The notes beneath the pieces were generated by a model that was not told where the DNA came from, did not search any database, and saw only the letters and a program-made list of their open reading frames with translations. DNA of 8,636 nucleotides from Methanobacterium sp. (GTDB taxonomy: Archaea > Methanobacteriota > Methanobacteria > Methanobacteriales > Methanobacteriaceae), in NCBI GenBank assembly GCA_003164415.1, contig PLTK01000049.1:1-8636 (forward strand), in the 5' to 3' direction. Made by a program: the position numbers and the translations under genes. This document shows, in pieces, positions 1 to 6,083 of this stretch; within the stretch, counting starts at the first letter, position 1; every line of letters starts with the position of its first letter.

Positions 1-794
1 GTATAGCTATGGTGGTAAATGATATACTATGCGTTGGGGCAGAACCAATTGCAATGGTAGATTATCTTGCAGTTGAAAAACCAGATCCTGAAATAGCAGG
101 ACAAATAGGTGAAGGACTGAAAGAAGGATGTAGACAAGCTAAAGTTGCCATGATTGGTGGGGAAACAGCTAGTCTTCCCGAAATAATAAGCAATTTTGAC
201 CTTGCAGGCACGGGGATAGGTATAGTTGATGTTGACAACATAATCACCGGAGATAAAATTGTTGATGGCGATGTTCTGATAGGAATTGAAAGCAGTGGGA
301 TTCACAGTAACGGGCTAAGTCTTGCAAGGAAAGTTTTCTTTGATGATAATCAGTTTAAAGTAGAGGATAAACTCCAAGGATATCCTGAAATATCTATTGG
401 AGAAGAACTTCTAAAACCGACATTTATATATGTAAATCCCATAGTTGAATTATTAAAAAGTGATTTAGAAGTTCATGGATTGGCCCATATTACTGGTGGA
501 GGATTTACAAATCTTAAAAGGTTAAAAAAGGGTAGTGGATATATCATTGAAACACTTCCGGACCCTAAACCCATCTTCAAAGTGATGCACAAATTAGGTG
601 TACCTCTGGAGGAGATGTACCGTGTTTTCAACATGGGCATAGGGTTTGTTGTGATTGTGAAATCTGAAGATGCAGAAAAGGCTATAGATATCATAAAAAA
701 ATATAATCTTGCTTTTGAAATTGGTACGGCAACAGATGATATTCTGGAGAAAGTTTCAATTAAAACTTTTAAAAAGGATGTTATCACTTTATAA
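1..794 (+). CDS. purM: phosphoribosylformylglycinamidine cyclo-ligase, 5'-truncated by window edge
   Basis: AIR synthetase: ATP-dependent ring closure of FGAM to 5-aminoimidazole ribonucleotide, the fifth step of purine synthesis, in the cytoplasm. The frame is open from base 3 to the left edge, so the ATG at base 9 is internal; the family is usually about 340 residues, so roughly 75-80 N-terminal residues lie outside the window. Visible family blocks are VNDILCVGAEPIAMVDYLA near the start, GGETASLPEII at about residues 50-60, SSGIHSNGLSLARK at about 95-108, the glycine-rich HITGGGFTNLKRL of the C-terminal AIRS domain, and FNMGIGFVVIV near the end. The stop TAA is at 792-794. comC begins 19 bases later on the same strand with no T-tract between, so the two are probably cotranscribed. 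The assignment is firm; only the missing N-terminus is unseen. Confidence 0.96.
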   Translation, partial: IAMVVNDILCVGAEPIAMVDYLAVEKPDPEIAGQIGEGLKEGCRQAKVAMIGGETASLPEIISNFDLAGTGIGIVDVDNIITGDKIVDGDVLIGIESSGIHSNGLSLARKVFFDDNQFKVEDKLQGYPEISIGEELLKPTFIYVNPIVELLKSDLEVHGLAHITGGGFTNLKRLKKGSGYIIETLPDPKPIFKVMHKLGVPLEEMYRVFNMGIGFVVIVKSEDAEKAIDIIKKYNLAFEIGTATDDILEKVSIKTFKKDVITL

Positions 795-813
795 ATGATT
801 AGAAGGTGCATTA

Positions 814-1839
814 ATGAATATAACAGCAGAACAGGAAAGATTAATTGTAATAGGTATCCTGAAGAAAATGAATGTTTCAGATGATGATGCCAGCATTGTT
901 GCAGACGTTACTGTGGATGCAGATCTAAAAGGATTTTCATCCCATGGAATTGGACGATTTCCACAGTATATAAAGGGATTGAAGGCTGGAACAATAGATC
1001 CTGATGGAGAAATAAGCATTGATAATGAAACAGTTTCAATGGCTCTCCTAGATGGAAATCATAAATTTGGACATGTTGTTACATACGCGGCCATGGAAAT
1101 TGCAATTGAAAAGGCAAAAGAAACTGGGATGGGTGTTGTGGGTGTGCATAATTCCAACCACTTCGGTGTTGCCGGATACTACTCGGACATGGCAATAATG
1201 CAGGATATGGTGGGGATAGTTGTTGCAAACACAGAACCTGCAGTTGCCCCAATAGGTGGAAAAGAACCAATAATAGGTACAAATCCAATAGCTATAGGTA
1301 TACCTTCAAACTCTCATTATGTATCCGTTGACATGGCAACATCGGCTTCAGCTAGAGGAAAACTGTTGGAAGCCAAACGTAAAGGTGAGAAAATACCTGA
1401 AAATGTTGCTCTTGATGTAGATGGAAATCCTACAATCGACCCTGAAGCTGCCCTTAAAGGCTCAATATTACCATTTGGAGCACATAAAGGTTACGCATTA
1501 TCTTTTATGATTGAAATACTTGCAGGACCTCTTGTTAGGGCTGCTTTCGGTACACAAGTAACTGGAACCGCTAATCCCGAGGAAATGTGCACAAAGGGAG
1601 ATCTTGTAATGGCATTAGATCCATCTAAGTTCTCTAATATTGAGACATTCAAGGGAGAGGTTGACGATTTCATATCAGAGGTTAAAAGTTCCGGTAATGT
1701 TTTCATTCCCGGTGATATGGAAGTTCGAAACATCAAGGATCGAAAGGAAAATGGTATTGCTATAGACGATCAACTAATGGAAGAAATCATAGAAATAGCC
1801 GACGAATTATCATTCGATCTCGGTGAGATCCTAGAATAA
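814..1839 (+). CDS. comC: L-sulfolactate dehydrogenase (malate/lactate dehydrogenase type 2 family)
   Basis: Predicted NAD(P)-dependent oxidation of L-sulfolactate to sulfopyruvate in coenzyme M synthesis. The 341-residue protein has the LDH2/MDH2 fold signatures, distinct from classical Rossmann malate dehydrogenases: SSHGIGRFPQY at 42-52 with His44 and Arg48, GVVGVHNSNHFGVAGYY at 107-123 with the conserved His116, GTNPIAIGIPS at 155-165, and PFGAHKGYALSFMIEILAGPL at 220-240. The ATG is preceded by AGAAGGTG at 801-808, a good ribosome binding site five bases upstream. Family members can also act on malate or 2-oxoglutarate/2-hydroxyglutarate, so the sequence alone would fit a general 2-hydroxyacid dehydrogenase. 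Location just before comD and comE, which use its product, favours ComC. It sits 19 bases behind purM and is likely transcribed with it. Confidence 0.9.
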   Translation: MNITAEQERLIVIGILKKMNVSDDDASIVADVTVDADLKGFSSHGIGRFPQYIKGLKAGTIDPDGEISIDNETVSMALLDGNHKFGHVVTYAAMEIAIEKAKETGMGVVGVHNSNHFGVAGYYSDMAIMQDMVGIVVANTEPAVAPIGGKEPIIGTNPIAIGIPSNSHYVSVDMATSASARGKLLEAKRKGEKIPENVALDVDGNPTIDPEAALKGSILPFGAHKGYALSFMIEILAGPLVRAAFGTQVTGTANPEEMCTKGDLVMALDPSKFSNIETFKGEVDDFISEVKSSGNVFIPGDMEVRNIKDRKENGIAIDDQLMEEIIEIADELSFDLGEILE

Positions 1840-1852
1840 TTAGGTTATAAAA

Positions 1853-1874
1853 TTTTCTTTTATTATTAATTTTT
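1853..1874 (+). terminator. T-rich tract after comC
   Basis: A pyrimidine-rich run (TTTTCTTTTATTATTAATTTTT) begins 13 bases after the comC stop. Archaeal termination often occurs at T-rich tracts without a hairpin, and no clear GC stem is seen here. A new TATA-like box lies about 45 bases further on, which fits an end of the purM-comC transcript. Confidence 0.45.
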
Positions 1875-1915
1875 CAGTTAACTTACAATTTTACTTTGAA
1901 TCTTTTTTAAAATCA

Positions 1916-1930
1916 CTACATATAAAAATC
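1916..1930 (+). promoter_or_regulatory. archaeal TATA-like promoter for the ThiS/MoaD-like gene
   Basis: CTACATATAAAAATC contains an archaeal box A (ATATAAAA) preceded by an A-rich stretch that could serve as the TFB recognition element. Archaeal transcripts usually begin 22-30 bases after box A, so the start would fall near 1945-1953, giving a leader of roughly 45-55 bases before the ATG at 1999. This is the clearest TATA-like element in the window. Confidence 0.5.
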
Positions 1931-1998
1931 CAACATAACAATAGTTATAATAGGAGATAAAAAAAATTTCTTATTCAAGGCTTTTCAGAGGTGTGGGT

Positions 1999-2205
1999 AT
2001 GAAAATAATAGTTTCAGATGGTATGGGTAACGATGAAGAAAAAGAAATAAATACAGATAGTATAAGTGGCAAAGAACTGTTAGAGAAACTTGATATTTCT
2101 TTGTTTGTAGCTATGATCATGAAAAATAACGAAATTGTGGGGGAAAATGAGATACTCACAAGTAAAGATAAAATAAAAATTTTAAACATGATTCATGGCG
2201 GATGA
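1999..2205 (+). CDS. small ThiS/MoaD-like beta-grasp protein ending in Gly-Gly
   Basis: A 68-residue protein with the size and layout of the ThiS/MoaD/ubiquitin-like small modifier family: MKIIVSDG as the first strand, a helix region GKELLEKLDIS at about 24-34, VAMIMKNNEIVGENEILTSKDKIKILNMI as the later strands, and a C-terminal IHGG. In the family the terminal Gly-Gly is adenylated by an E1-like enzyme and then carries sulfur as a thiocarboxylate or is conjugated to proteins. I chose ATG 1999 because GAGGTG at 1988-1993 is spaced five bases from it; the in-frame GTG at 1993 overlaps that site and has none of its own. It lies alone between comC and comD with its own TATA-like box. Which pathway it supplies (thiamine, molybdopterin, tRNA thiolation, or sulfur for CoM) cannot be read from the sequence. 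Confidence 0.82.
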   Translation: MKIIVSDGMGNDEEKEINTDSISGKELLEKLDISLFVAMIMKNNEIVGENEILTSKDKIKILNMIHGG

Positions 2206-2278
2206 ATAATTTAATTTTTATTATAAAATAAAAGTTCTATTTAAATTTTTATGGAATTATTTAGATTTTAATAACCTT

Positions 2279-2290
2279 CATTTTTTTTAT
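2279..2290 (+). terminator. T8 tract downstream of the ThiS/MoaD-like gene
   Basis: CATTTTTTTTAT contains an uninterrupted run of eight T at 2281-2288, about 75 bases after the stop codon and just before a possible TATA box for comDE. No hairpin is evident. This fits T-tract termination in archaea but is not proof of it. Confidence 0.35.
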
Positions 2291-2299
2291 TGAATAGTT

Positions 2300-2311
2300 G
2301 AGATTATAACC
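2300..2311 (+). promoter_or_regulatory. possible TATA box for comDE
   Basis: GAGATTATAACC (ATTATAA core) lies between the T8 tract and comD. A start 22-30 bases downstream would give a leader of about 30 bases including the AGGTG site at 2354-2358. The spacer is so AT-rich that other TATA-like strings exist (for example TTTAAATTTT near 2240), so this is only a candidate. Confidence 0.3.
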
Positions 2312-2353
2312 TTAAAGATGATATAGTAAGTTATTAAAAAGAATTGTTAAAAT

Positions 2354-2358
2354 AGGTG
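2354..2358 (+). promoter_or_regulatory. ribosome binding site that decides the comD start
   Basis: AGGTG at 2354-2358 is spaced six bases from an in-frame TTG at 2365. The alternative in-frame GTG at 2356 lies inside this same motif and has no upstream binding site, so TTG is the better start. Confidence 0.6.
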
Positions 2359-2364
2359 TTTTAC

Positions 2365-2856
2365 TTGGATGGTAGTCAAGCAGTTTACAATACACTTAAA
2401 CAGTCGGAAATTAATTTTGTGGTTTCCTTACCCTGTGTTAATTTAGATAATATCATGAAAATGGTTGAGGCTGATGAAGATATAATTCATGTGCCTGTAA
2501 CAAGGGAAGAAGAAGGATTTGGAATCTGTGCTGGAGCATTTATGGGCGGGAAAAAGCCTGCTATCCTCATGCAAAATTCTGGACTTGGTAACTCTGTTAA
2601 TGCTCTTGCATCATTATTTGAGCTTTATAAACTTCCAGTATTGATGATCATAAGCCATAGAGGTACAGAAGGAGAATTTATGAGTGCACAAATACCAATG
2701 GGAAATGCAACACCCAAAGTTTTGGATGCTCTCCAAATACCGTATTTCAATCCTAAAACTCCTGATGAAGCCTTAAAATTAATCCCTAAAGCGTGGAAGA
2801 TAGCTGAAAAAAATGGTACTCCTGTAGGTATCCTGTTGAGTATCAAATTCTGGTAG
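2365..2856 (+). CDS. comD: sulfopyruvate decarboxylase alpha subunit
   Basis: Thiamine-diphosphate enzyme subunit carrying the PYR domain; with ComE it decarboxylates sulfopyruvate to sulfoacetaldehyde in coenzyme M synthesis. From the TTG start it is 163 residues, typical for archaeal ComD, where alpha and beta are separate chains rather than one large decarboxylase. Visible blocks are VVSLPCVNLDNIMK at 19-32, HVPVTREEEGFGICAGAFMGGKKPAILMQNSGLGNSVNALASL at 42-84, in which one of the glutamates 48-50 is expected to contact the cofactor aminopyrimidine, ISHRGTEGE at 96-104, and a C-terminal LLSIKFW. An in-frame GTG at 2356 would add only three residues (M-F-Y before the TTG-encoded residue). 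The stop is seven bases before the comE ATG, so the two are cotranscribed and probably translationally coupled. Confidence 0.93.
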   Translation: MDGSQAVYNTLKQSEINFVVSLPCVNLDNIMKMVEADEDIIHVPVTREEEGFGICAGAFMGGKKPAILMQNSGLGNSVNALASLFELYKLPVLMIISHRGTEGEFMSAQIPMGNATPKVLDALQIPYFNPKTPDEALKLIPKAWKIAEKNGTPVGILLSIKFW

Positions 2857-2863
2857 TGTTAAA

Positions 2864-3433
2864 ATGGAAAGGATCGATACAATAAGAAAAATCTCAGATG
2901 AGTTGACCAATGAACTGGTTGTATGTAATATAGGATTTCCTTCAAGGGAACTTCACCATCTTAAGGATTCATCAACCCATTTTTATATGCTTGGTTCAAT
3001 GGGACTTGCATCATCCATTGGTCTAGGTATTGCAATGTCCACCAAAAGAAAAGTTGTTATTTTCGATGGTGATGGATCTATACTAATGAATTTGGGAAGT
3101 CTAGTCACAATATTCAATCAAAACCCGGATAACCTGATATTAATAGTTTTAGACAATGAATGTTATGGTTCAACAGGTTCTCAATGTAGTTATGCTTCAA
3201 CTGTTAATTTAGGTAGAGTGGCAGAAGCTGTTGGATTTAAAAATAATTTTTTCTTCGATGGTAATGAAAAGGAATTAAAGTTTAAAGAAGTTTTAAAGTC
3301 ATGCGGACCCGTATTCGTTCATGTTAAAGTTAAGCCTGGAAATGCAAATGTTCCAGTCATTCCACTTGAAGCATTGGATATTAAAGATAGATTCATGGAT
3401 GAAATAAAAAAAATAGAAACAAATATAGCATAA
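2864..3433 (+). CDS. comE: sulfopyruvate decarboxylase beta subunit
   Basis: Partner of ComD that carries the thiamine-diphosphate-binding PP domain. The 189-residue protein shows the classical motif GDGS at 69-72 followed about 26 residues later by Asn98 (in LIVLDNECYGSTGSQ), which hold the Mg2+ and the diphosphate. Upstream, FPSRELHHLKD at 25-35 and FYMLGSMGLASSIGLGIAMS at 40-59 match the PP-domain entry of acetolactate synthase-like enzymes; FVHVKVKPGNANVPVIPL at 151-168 is near the end. The ATG is seven bases after the comD stop; only a weak GGTAGTG precedes it, which fits coupling to comD translation. The product, sulfoacetaldehyde, is converted to coenzyme M by steps not encoded here. 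The frame ends at 3433, facing the convergent reductase gene. Confidence 0.94.
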   Translation: MERIDTIRKISDELTNELVVCNIGFPSRELHHLKDSSTHFYMLGSMGLASSIGLGIAMSTKRKVVIFDGDGSILMNLGSLVTIFNQNPDNLILIVLDNECYGSTGSQCSYASTVNLGRVAEAVGFKNNFFFDGNEKELKFKEVLKSCGPVFVHVKVKPGNANVPVIPLEALDIKDRFMDEIKKIETNIA

Positions 3434-3446
3434 TAAACGTAATATC

Positions 3447-3477
3447 AATAATATTTTTTTTCAAAAAAATTGTTATT
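3447..3477. terminator. AT-rich palindrome between convergent genes, possible bidirectional terminator
   Basis: AATAATA plus T8, a C, then A7 plus TTGTTATT can pair over about 15 positions around the central C at 3462, with one T-T mismatch (3454/3470) and one T-G wobble (3452/3472). Each strand therefore presents a T run in its own transcription direction: T8 at 3454-3461 for comE, and T7 opposite 3463-3469 for the reductase gene. It lies in the 50-base gap between the comE stop and the end of the reductase gene. Confidence 0.5.
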
Positions 3478-3483
3478 ATAAAT

Positions 3484-4620
3484 TTATTTCTCGAATGTTT
3501 CGCTGACCTTTTTTAATGTTTTTTGGATTGTTACCATCTGCGGGCATAGTTTTTCACAGTCCCCACATTCAGTACAATTTGAAGCTCTTTCACCCTCTTT
3601 TAAGAGCATGTAGTAGTTCATTCTAGAATTTTTAACATCTTGAAACATGTATGCATGGTTAAGCTGTTCAAAGTTGGCTGGAATATTGATTCCCGAAGGG
3701 CATGGCATGCAGTATCCACACTGGGTACAATCAATCTCTTTTCTTCCTTTGTAAGTTAACCTAACCTCTTTAATTATCTCTTTTTCTGTGGAGGTTAACG
3801 TGTTGGTTAAACCTTGTTCAGCTATACCTAGATTTTCATCAAGATCTTCTAATGTGGTCATTCCACTTAACACAACATCAACTTCTTCTTGATCCCACAG
3901 ATATCTTAAAGCCCATTCAACTGGACTCCTTTTAACATCTGCTTCGTTCCATATTTCTTGAACTTCTGGTGGAATTTTTTTAACAAGAGTCCCACCTCGA
4001 AGTGGTTCCATGATTACAAGACCTACACCTTGACTCGATGCATAACGTATACCTTCCTTTCCCGCCTGATAATTATCATCAACAAAGTTATATTGGACTT
4101 GACACATATCCCATTTATAAGAATCAATAACATCAAAAAAAAGTTCTATTTCCCCATGAAAAGAAAATCCGGTGTACTTAATCCTACCATCTTTAACTGC
4201 TTCGTCTAAAAATTCTAAAACTTCAAGTGATTCTAGATTTGACCAGTAGTCTTCCTTAACAGAATGTAAAAGATAAAAGTCAATTTGTTTAGTTTGAAGT
4301 CGTTCAAGCTGTTTTTCAAGATATTGATCCATATCTGTCCGTTTTTGAATTAACCACGATGGTAATTTGTCTGCAATAAAAACTTTCTCCCTGTAACCTC
4401 CTTTTAAGGCCTCTGCTATTACTGTTTCGCTCTGTCCGTTATGATACGAATAAGCCGTATCAAGATAATTAACTCCACTGTCAATGGCTTTTTGAATAAG
4501 CGAAACTGCGCTATCCTTATCCACTTTATTATATTGGCCTTTCATGATTGGAAGACGCATACACCCCAATCCTAATATGGATACTTTTTCTCCGGTGGAT
4601 CCTAATTTACGATAGAGCAT
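3484..4620 (-). CDS. aldo/keto reductase with C-terminal 4Fe-4S ferredoxin domain
   Basis: A 378-residue two-part protein. Residues 1 to about 285 form an aldo/keto reductase barrel: KLGSTGEKVSILGLGCMRLP at the start, with the catalytic tetrad readable as Asp54, Tyr59, Lys85 and His119 (LDTAYSYHNG, ADKLP, YLLHS), and MEPLRGG at 204-210. Residues 295-365 hold two cysteine groups, C298/C301/C304/C307 (CTQCGYCMPCP) and C349/C352/C355/C359 (CTECGDCEKLCP), as in ferredoxin-like domains of the predicted oxidoreductases of anaerobes. This suggests electron transfer between iron-sulfur clusters and the barrel, which may or may not use NADPH; the physiological substrate is unknown. GAGGT at about 4627-4631 precedes the ATG by six to seven bases. 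It is downstream of hisE but a T10 tract separates them. No functional link to the com genes, which run towards it, is implied. Confidence 0.9.
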   Translation of the reverse strand: MLYRKLGSTGEKVSILGLGCMRLPIMKGQYNKVDKDSAVSLIQKAIDSGVNYLDTAYSYHNGQSETVIAEALKGGYREKVFIADKLPSWLIQKRTDMDQYLEKQLERLQTKQIDFYLLHSVKEDYWSNLESLEVLEFLDEAVKDGRIKYTGFSFHGEIELFFDVIDSYKWDMCQVQYNFVDDNYQAGKEGIRYASSQGVGLVIMEPLRGGTLVKKIPPEVQEIWNEADVKRSPVEWALRYLWDQEEVDVVLSGMTTLEDLDENLGIAEQGLTNTLTSTEKEIIKEVRLTYKGRKEIDCTQCGYCMPCPSGINIPANFEQLNHAYMFQDVKNSRMNYYMLLKEGERASNCTECGDCEKLCPQMVTIQKTLKKVSETFEK

Positions 4621-4659
4621 TTGTTTACCTCAAAAAATCTGTATAAATTTTAATACTAG

Positions 4660-4672
4660 GGAACTATAACTT
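4660..4672 (-). promoter_or_regulatory. possible TATA box for the aldo/keto reductase
   Basis: On the minus strand TTAAGTTATAGTT lies about 45 bases before the ATG; a start 22-30 bases downstream would retain the GAGGT ribosome binding site. A second TATA-like string (AATTTATAC at 4641-4649) is too close to leave room for that site. Both readings are tentative. Confidence 0.28.
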
Positions 4673-4687
4673 AAAAAAAAAATTTAA
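4673..4687 (-). terminator. T10 tract immediately after hisE
   Basis: The minus strand reads TTAAATTTTTTTTTT directly after the hisE stop at 4688, with ten uninterrupted T at 4682-4673. This is the strongest T tract in the window and fits archaeal termination of the CBS-hisE transcript. Confidence 0.55.
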
Positions 4688-4981
4688 TTAACGTCTTCTT
4701 CTATCAAATTCATCGTACAGATCATCTAACTCCACACCCTTATAAACAAGGAGAAGTAGAGTATGAAAAATCAGATCGGCAGCCTCAGAAATAAGATTTT
4801 CATCATTTTTTGATGCAATTATCACTTCTGCTGATTCCTCTCCAATCTTTTCTAGAATCTTATCTTCAGCACTTTTATCACTGTCTTTCATGATCCTTGA
4901 GGTGTAAGAATCTATTGGTTGATCACGCCGACCCTCTAAAACAGTATAAACTTCCCGAATAACCGTTTCGTTACGCTTCAC
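4688..4981 (-). CDS. hisE: phosphoribosyl-ATP pyrophosphohydrolase
   Basis: Second step of histidine synthesis: hydrolysis of phosphoribosyl-ATP to phosphoribosyl-AMP and pyrophosphate. The 97-residue protein is the usual length of stand-alone HisE and all-alpha in character. The MazG-like metal-binding pattern is clear: KIGEESAEVIIASK at 45-58 supplies the ExxE-type acidic residues (Glu48, Glu49, Glu52) and SEAADLIFHTLLLL at 65-78 supplies ExxD (Glu66, Asp69). The start is GTG at 4981-4979, whose last two bases plus the next A form the TGA stop of the upstream gene (GTGA overlap); AAAGGAG at 4996-4990 is eight bases upstream. The two genes are thus one operon and translationally coupled. The C-terminus ends in an arginine run (DRRRR). 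Other his genes are not nearby, as is common in methanogens. Confidence 0.94.
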   Translation of the reverse strand: MKRNETVIREVYTVLEGRRDQPIDSYTSRIMKDSDKSAEDKILEKIGEESAEVIIASKNDENLISEAADLIFHTLLLLVYKGVELDDLYDEFDRRRR

Positions 4982-5772
4982 TTTCTAAACTCCTTTCTAA
5001 GACTGCTGGTAATGGCAATTAATGGGTGCTGTGCATCATCTATTATTTCTATATCTTTGAAAGTGAATATACCATTTTTATCGGCTGTTTTTTCAAGACC
5101 AAGACGTATATCCCTATCCAACTCAATTACATAGGAATCTATATCTTTACATCCAAGTTTACGTGCTGCAGCTGTTCTATGATGGCCATCCACTAATATA
5201 AATCTTTCTCCAGACTTTGCAATAATGGTTGGTTCAGCGAGTCCGCGTCTAATTTCGTATGTTCTTCCCTGAAGTTCGTCTGCATATATTTTATCTTGAG
5301 TTGGTCTAACCTTATCTATTGGAACTTTCATCCTCACAACCTTGGTATGGATTTCATAGAGCTGTTCAAGGGTTTTTTTGAAATATTCTACCTTCATTGG
5401 GGTTGATCTTTCGATGTGCGAACGTACAATATCTGTATTTGTTAATATTCCGACCAGTTTAGCATCTTTATTAATAACTGGTAGTCGTGATATTCCCATT
5501 CTAAACATCACCCTTGCAGCATCATTTATCGACATATCTTCTTCTGCTACTACAATATCAGTTGACATTATATCTTTAACAAGGGGTAACCATTCTTTAA
5601 GTAAAAGATCAAAGGCTGTAACCATTCCAATTACTTCACCATTTGTTCTAACAGGAAATCCATCGTGTCCTGTTCCCTTCATGATCAATATAACTTCCTC
5701 ATTAGGAGTTTCTGGAGTTACTGTGATAACTTCTTTAGTCATGTAATCTTTTACAAGTGCTGAGCTCGTCAT
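4978..5772 (-). CDS. CBS-domain pair fused to a ParB/sulfiredoxin-like domain
   Basis: Soluble protein of 264 residues from the chosen start. Residues about 6-62 and 66-121 are two CBS motifs (VKDYMTKEVITVTPETPNEEVILIMK; VKDIMSTDIVVAEEDMSINDAARVMFRMGISRLPVIN), a Bateman pair that typically binds adenosine nucleotides or SAM. After a linker at about 125-145, residues 146-225 form a ParB N-terminal/sulfiredoxin-like domain: VPIDKVRPTQ, EIRRGLAEPTIIAKSGERFILVDGHHRTAAARKLG, with the hallmark DGHHRTAAA at 195-203. Members of this fold include DNA-partition ParB, sulfiredoxin and free-serine kinases such as archaeal SerK, so the activity cannot be named. ATG 5772 has AGGAGA at 5784-5779, six bases upstream; the GTG at 5808 would overlap the remains of the preceding DUF504 gene and lacks such a site. 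The stop overlaps the hisE start. Confidence 0.85.
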   Translation of the reverse strand: MTSSALVKDYMTKEVITVTPETPNEEVILIMKGTGHDGFPVRTNGEVIGMVTAFDLLLKEWLPLVKDIMSTDIVVAEEDMSINDAARVMFRMGISRLPVINKDAKLVGILTNTDIVRSHIERSTPMKVEYFKKTLEQLYEIHTKVVRMKVPIDKVRPTQDKIYADELQGRTYEIRRGLAEPTIIAKSGERFILVDGHHRTAAARKLGCKDIDSYVIELDRDIRLGLEKTADKNGIFTFKDIEIIDDAQHPLIAITSSLRKEFRK

Positions 5773-5778
5773 TAAAAA

Positions 5779-5784
5779 TCTCCT
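5779..5784 (-). promoter_or_regulatory. ribosome binding site that fixes the CBS-ParB gene start
   Basis: Minus-strand AGGAGA, followed by TTTTTA and then ATG at 5772. It is the best Shine-Dalgarno match in the neighbourhood and lies inside what would be coding sequence if the GTG at 5808 were used. Confidence 0.7.
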
Positions 5785-5795
5785 ATCATTTGGTA

Positions 5796-6022
5796 TCACT
5801 TTTTCCACAATATTTTATTGTCATTTATTATTTTAACTACTCTATGAACTGGAATTTACGTACCTTCTTTTAATATTAAGAATCCCCTGTCCAATCTTTC
5901 AATGGAATTTCCATTGATTGTTTAATATTTTCAGGCGCTCCTCTGTGAATATATGTTATTTTAGTTTTGGTAATCTGCATATCAGGATGCCATAAAATCA
6001 TGTTTATGATATTTCTTGCCAT
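5796..6022 (-). pseudogene. DUF504/UPF0248 (MJ1316-type) gene broken by a frameshift and a stop
   Basis: The first frame, ATG 6022 to TAA 5878-5876, encodes 48 residues beginning MARNIINMILWHPDMQ and continuing with KITYIHRGAPENIK, the hallmark N-terminal half of DUF504/UPF0248. One frame over, the C-terminal half continues: LILKEGT, then TAA at 5858-5856, then IPVHRVVKIINDNKILWKK to TGA at 5798-5796. Adding one T near 5878-5880 (TCTTAATA to TCTTTAATA) restores a continuous reading GDSLILKEGT-stop-IPVHR; a Tyr codon one base away would replace the TAA. The joined length, about 75 residues, is normal for the family. Two separate lesions argue for a decayed gene, though sequencing errors or a short functional N-terminal product remain possible. 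PF04457 has been proposed to recognise RNA cyclic-phosphate ends in RNA repair. The gene heads the CBS-hisE operon, ending 23 bases before the CBS start. No strong ribosome binding site precedes ATG 6022. Confidence 0.82.
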
Positions 6023-6083
6023 ATAAAGTCCATTCTTACCATAATAAAGATATAAATTATTTAATAAATTATTTTGATATACC

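Noticed and set aside
9..11. ATG at the left edge as the purM start
   Set aside because: The frame is open to the left with Ile-Ala before it, and this point matches the middle of the conserved VNDI region, so it is an internal methionine.
1952..1958. AGGAGAT, a good Shine-Dalgarno match upstream of the ThiS/MoaD-like gene
   Set aside because: No ATG, GTG or TTG follows at a usable distance, and the gene has its own GAGGTG at 1988-1993. Probably chance.
3958..4209. Plus-strand ORF inside the aldo/keto reductase gene, and similar antisense or out-of-frame ORFs over purM, comC, the CBS gene and gatB
   Set aside because: They lie opposite or out of frame with strongly supported genes, have unnatural composition and no family resemblance or start signals.
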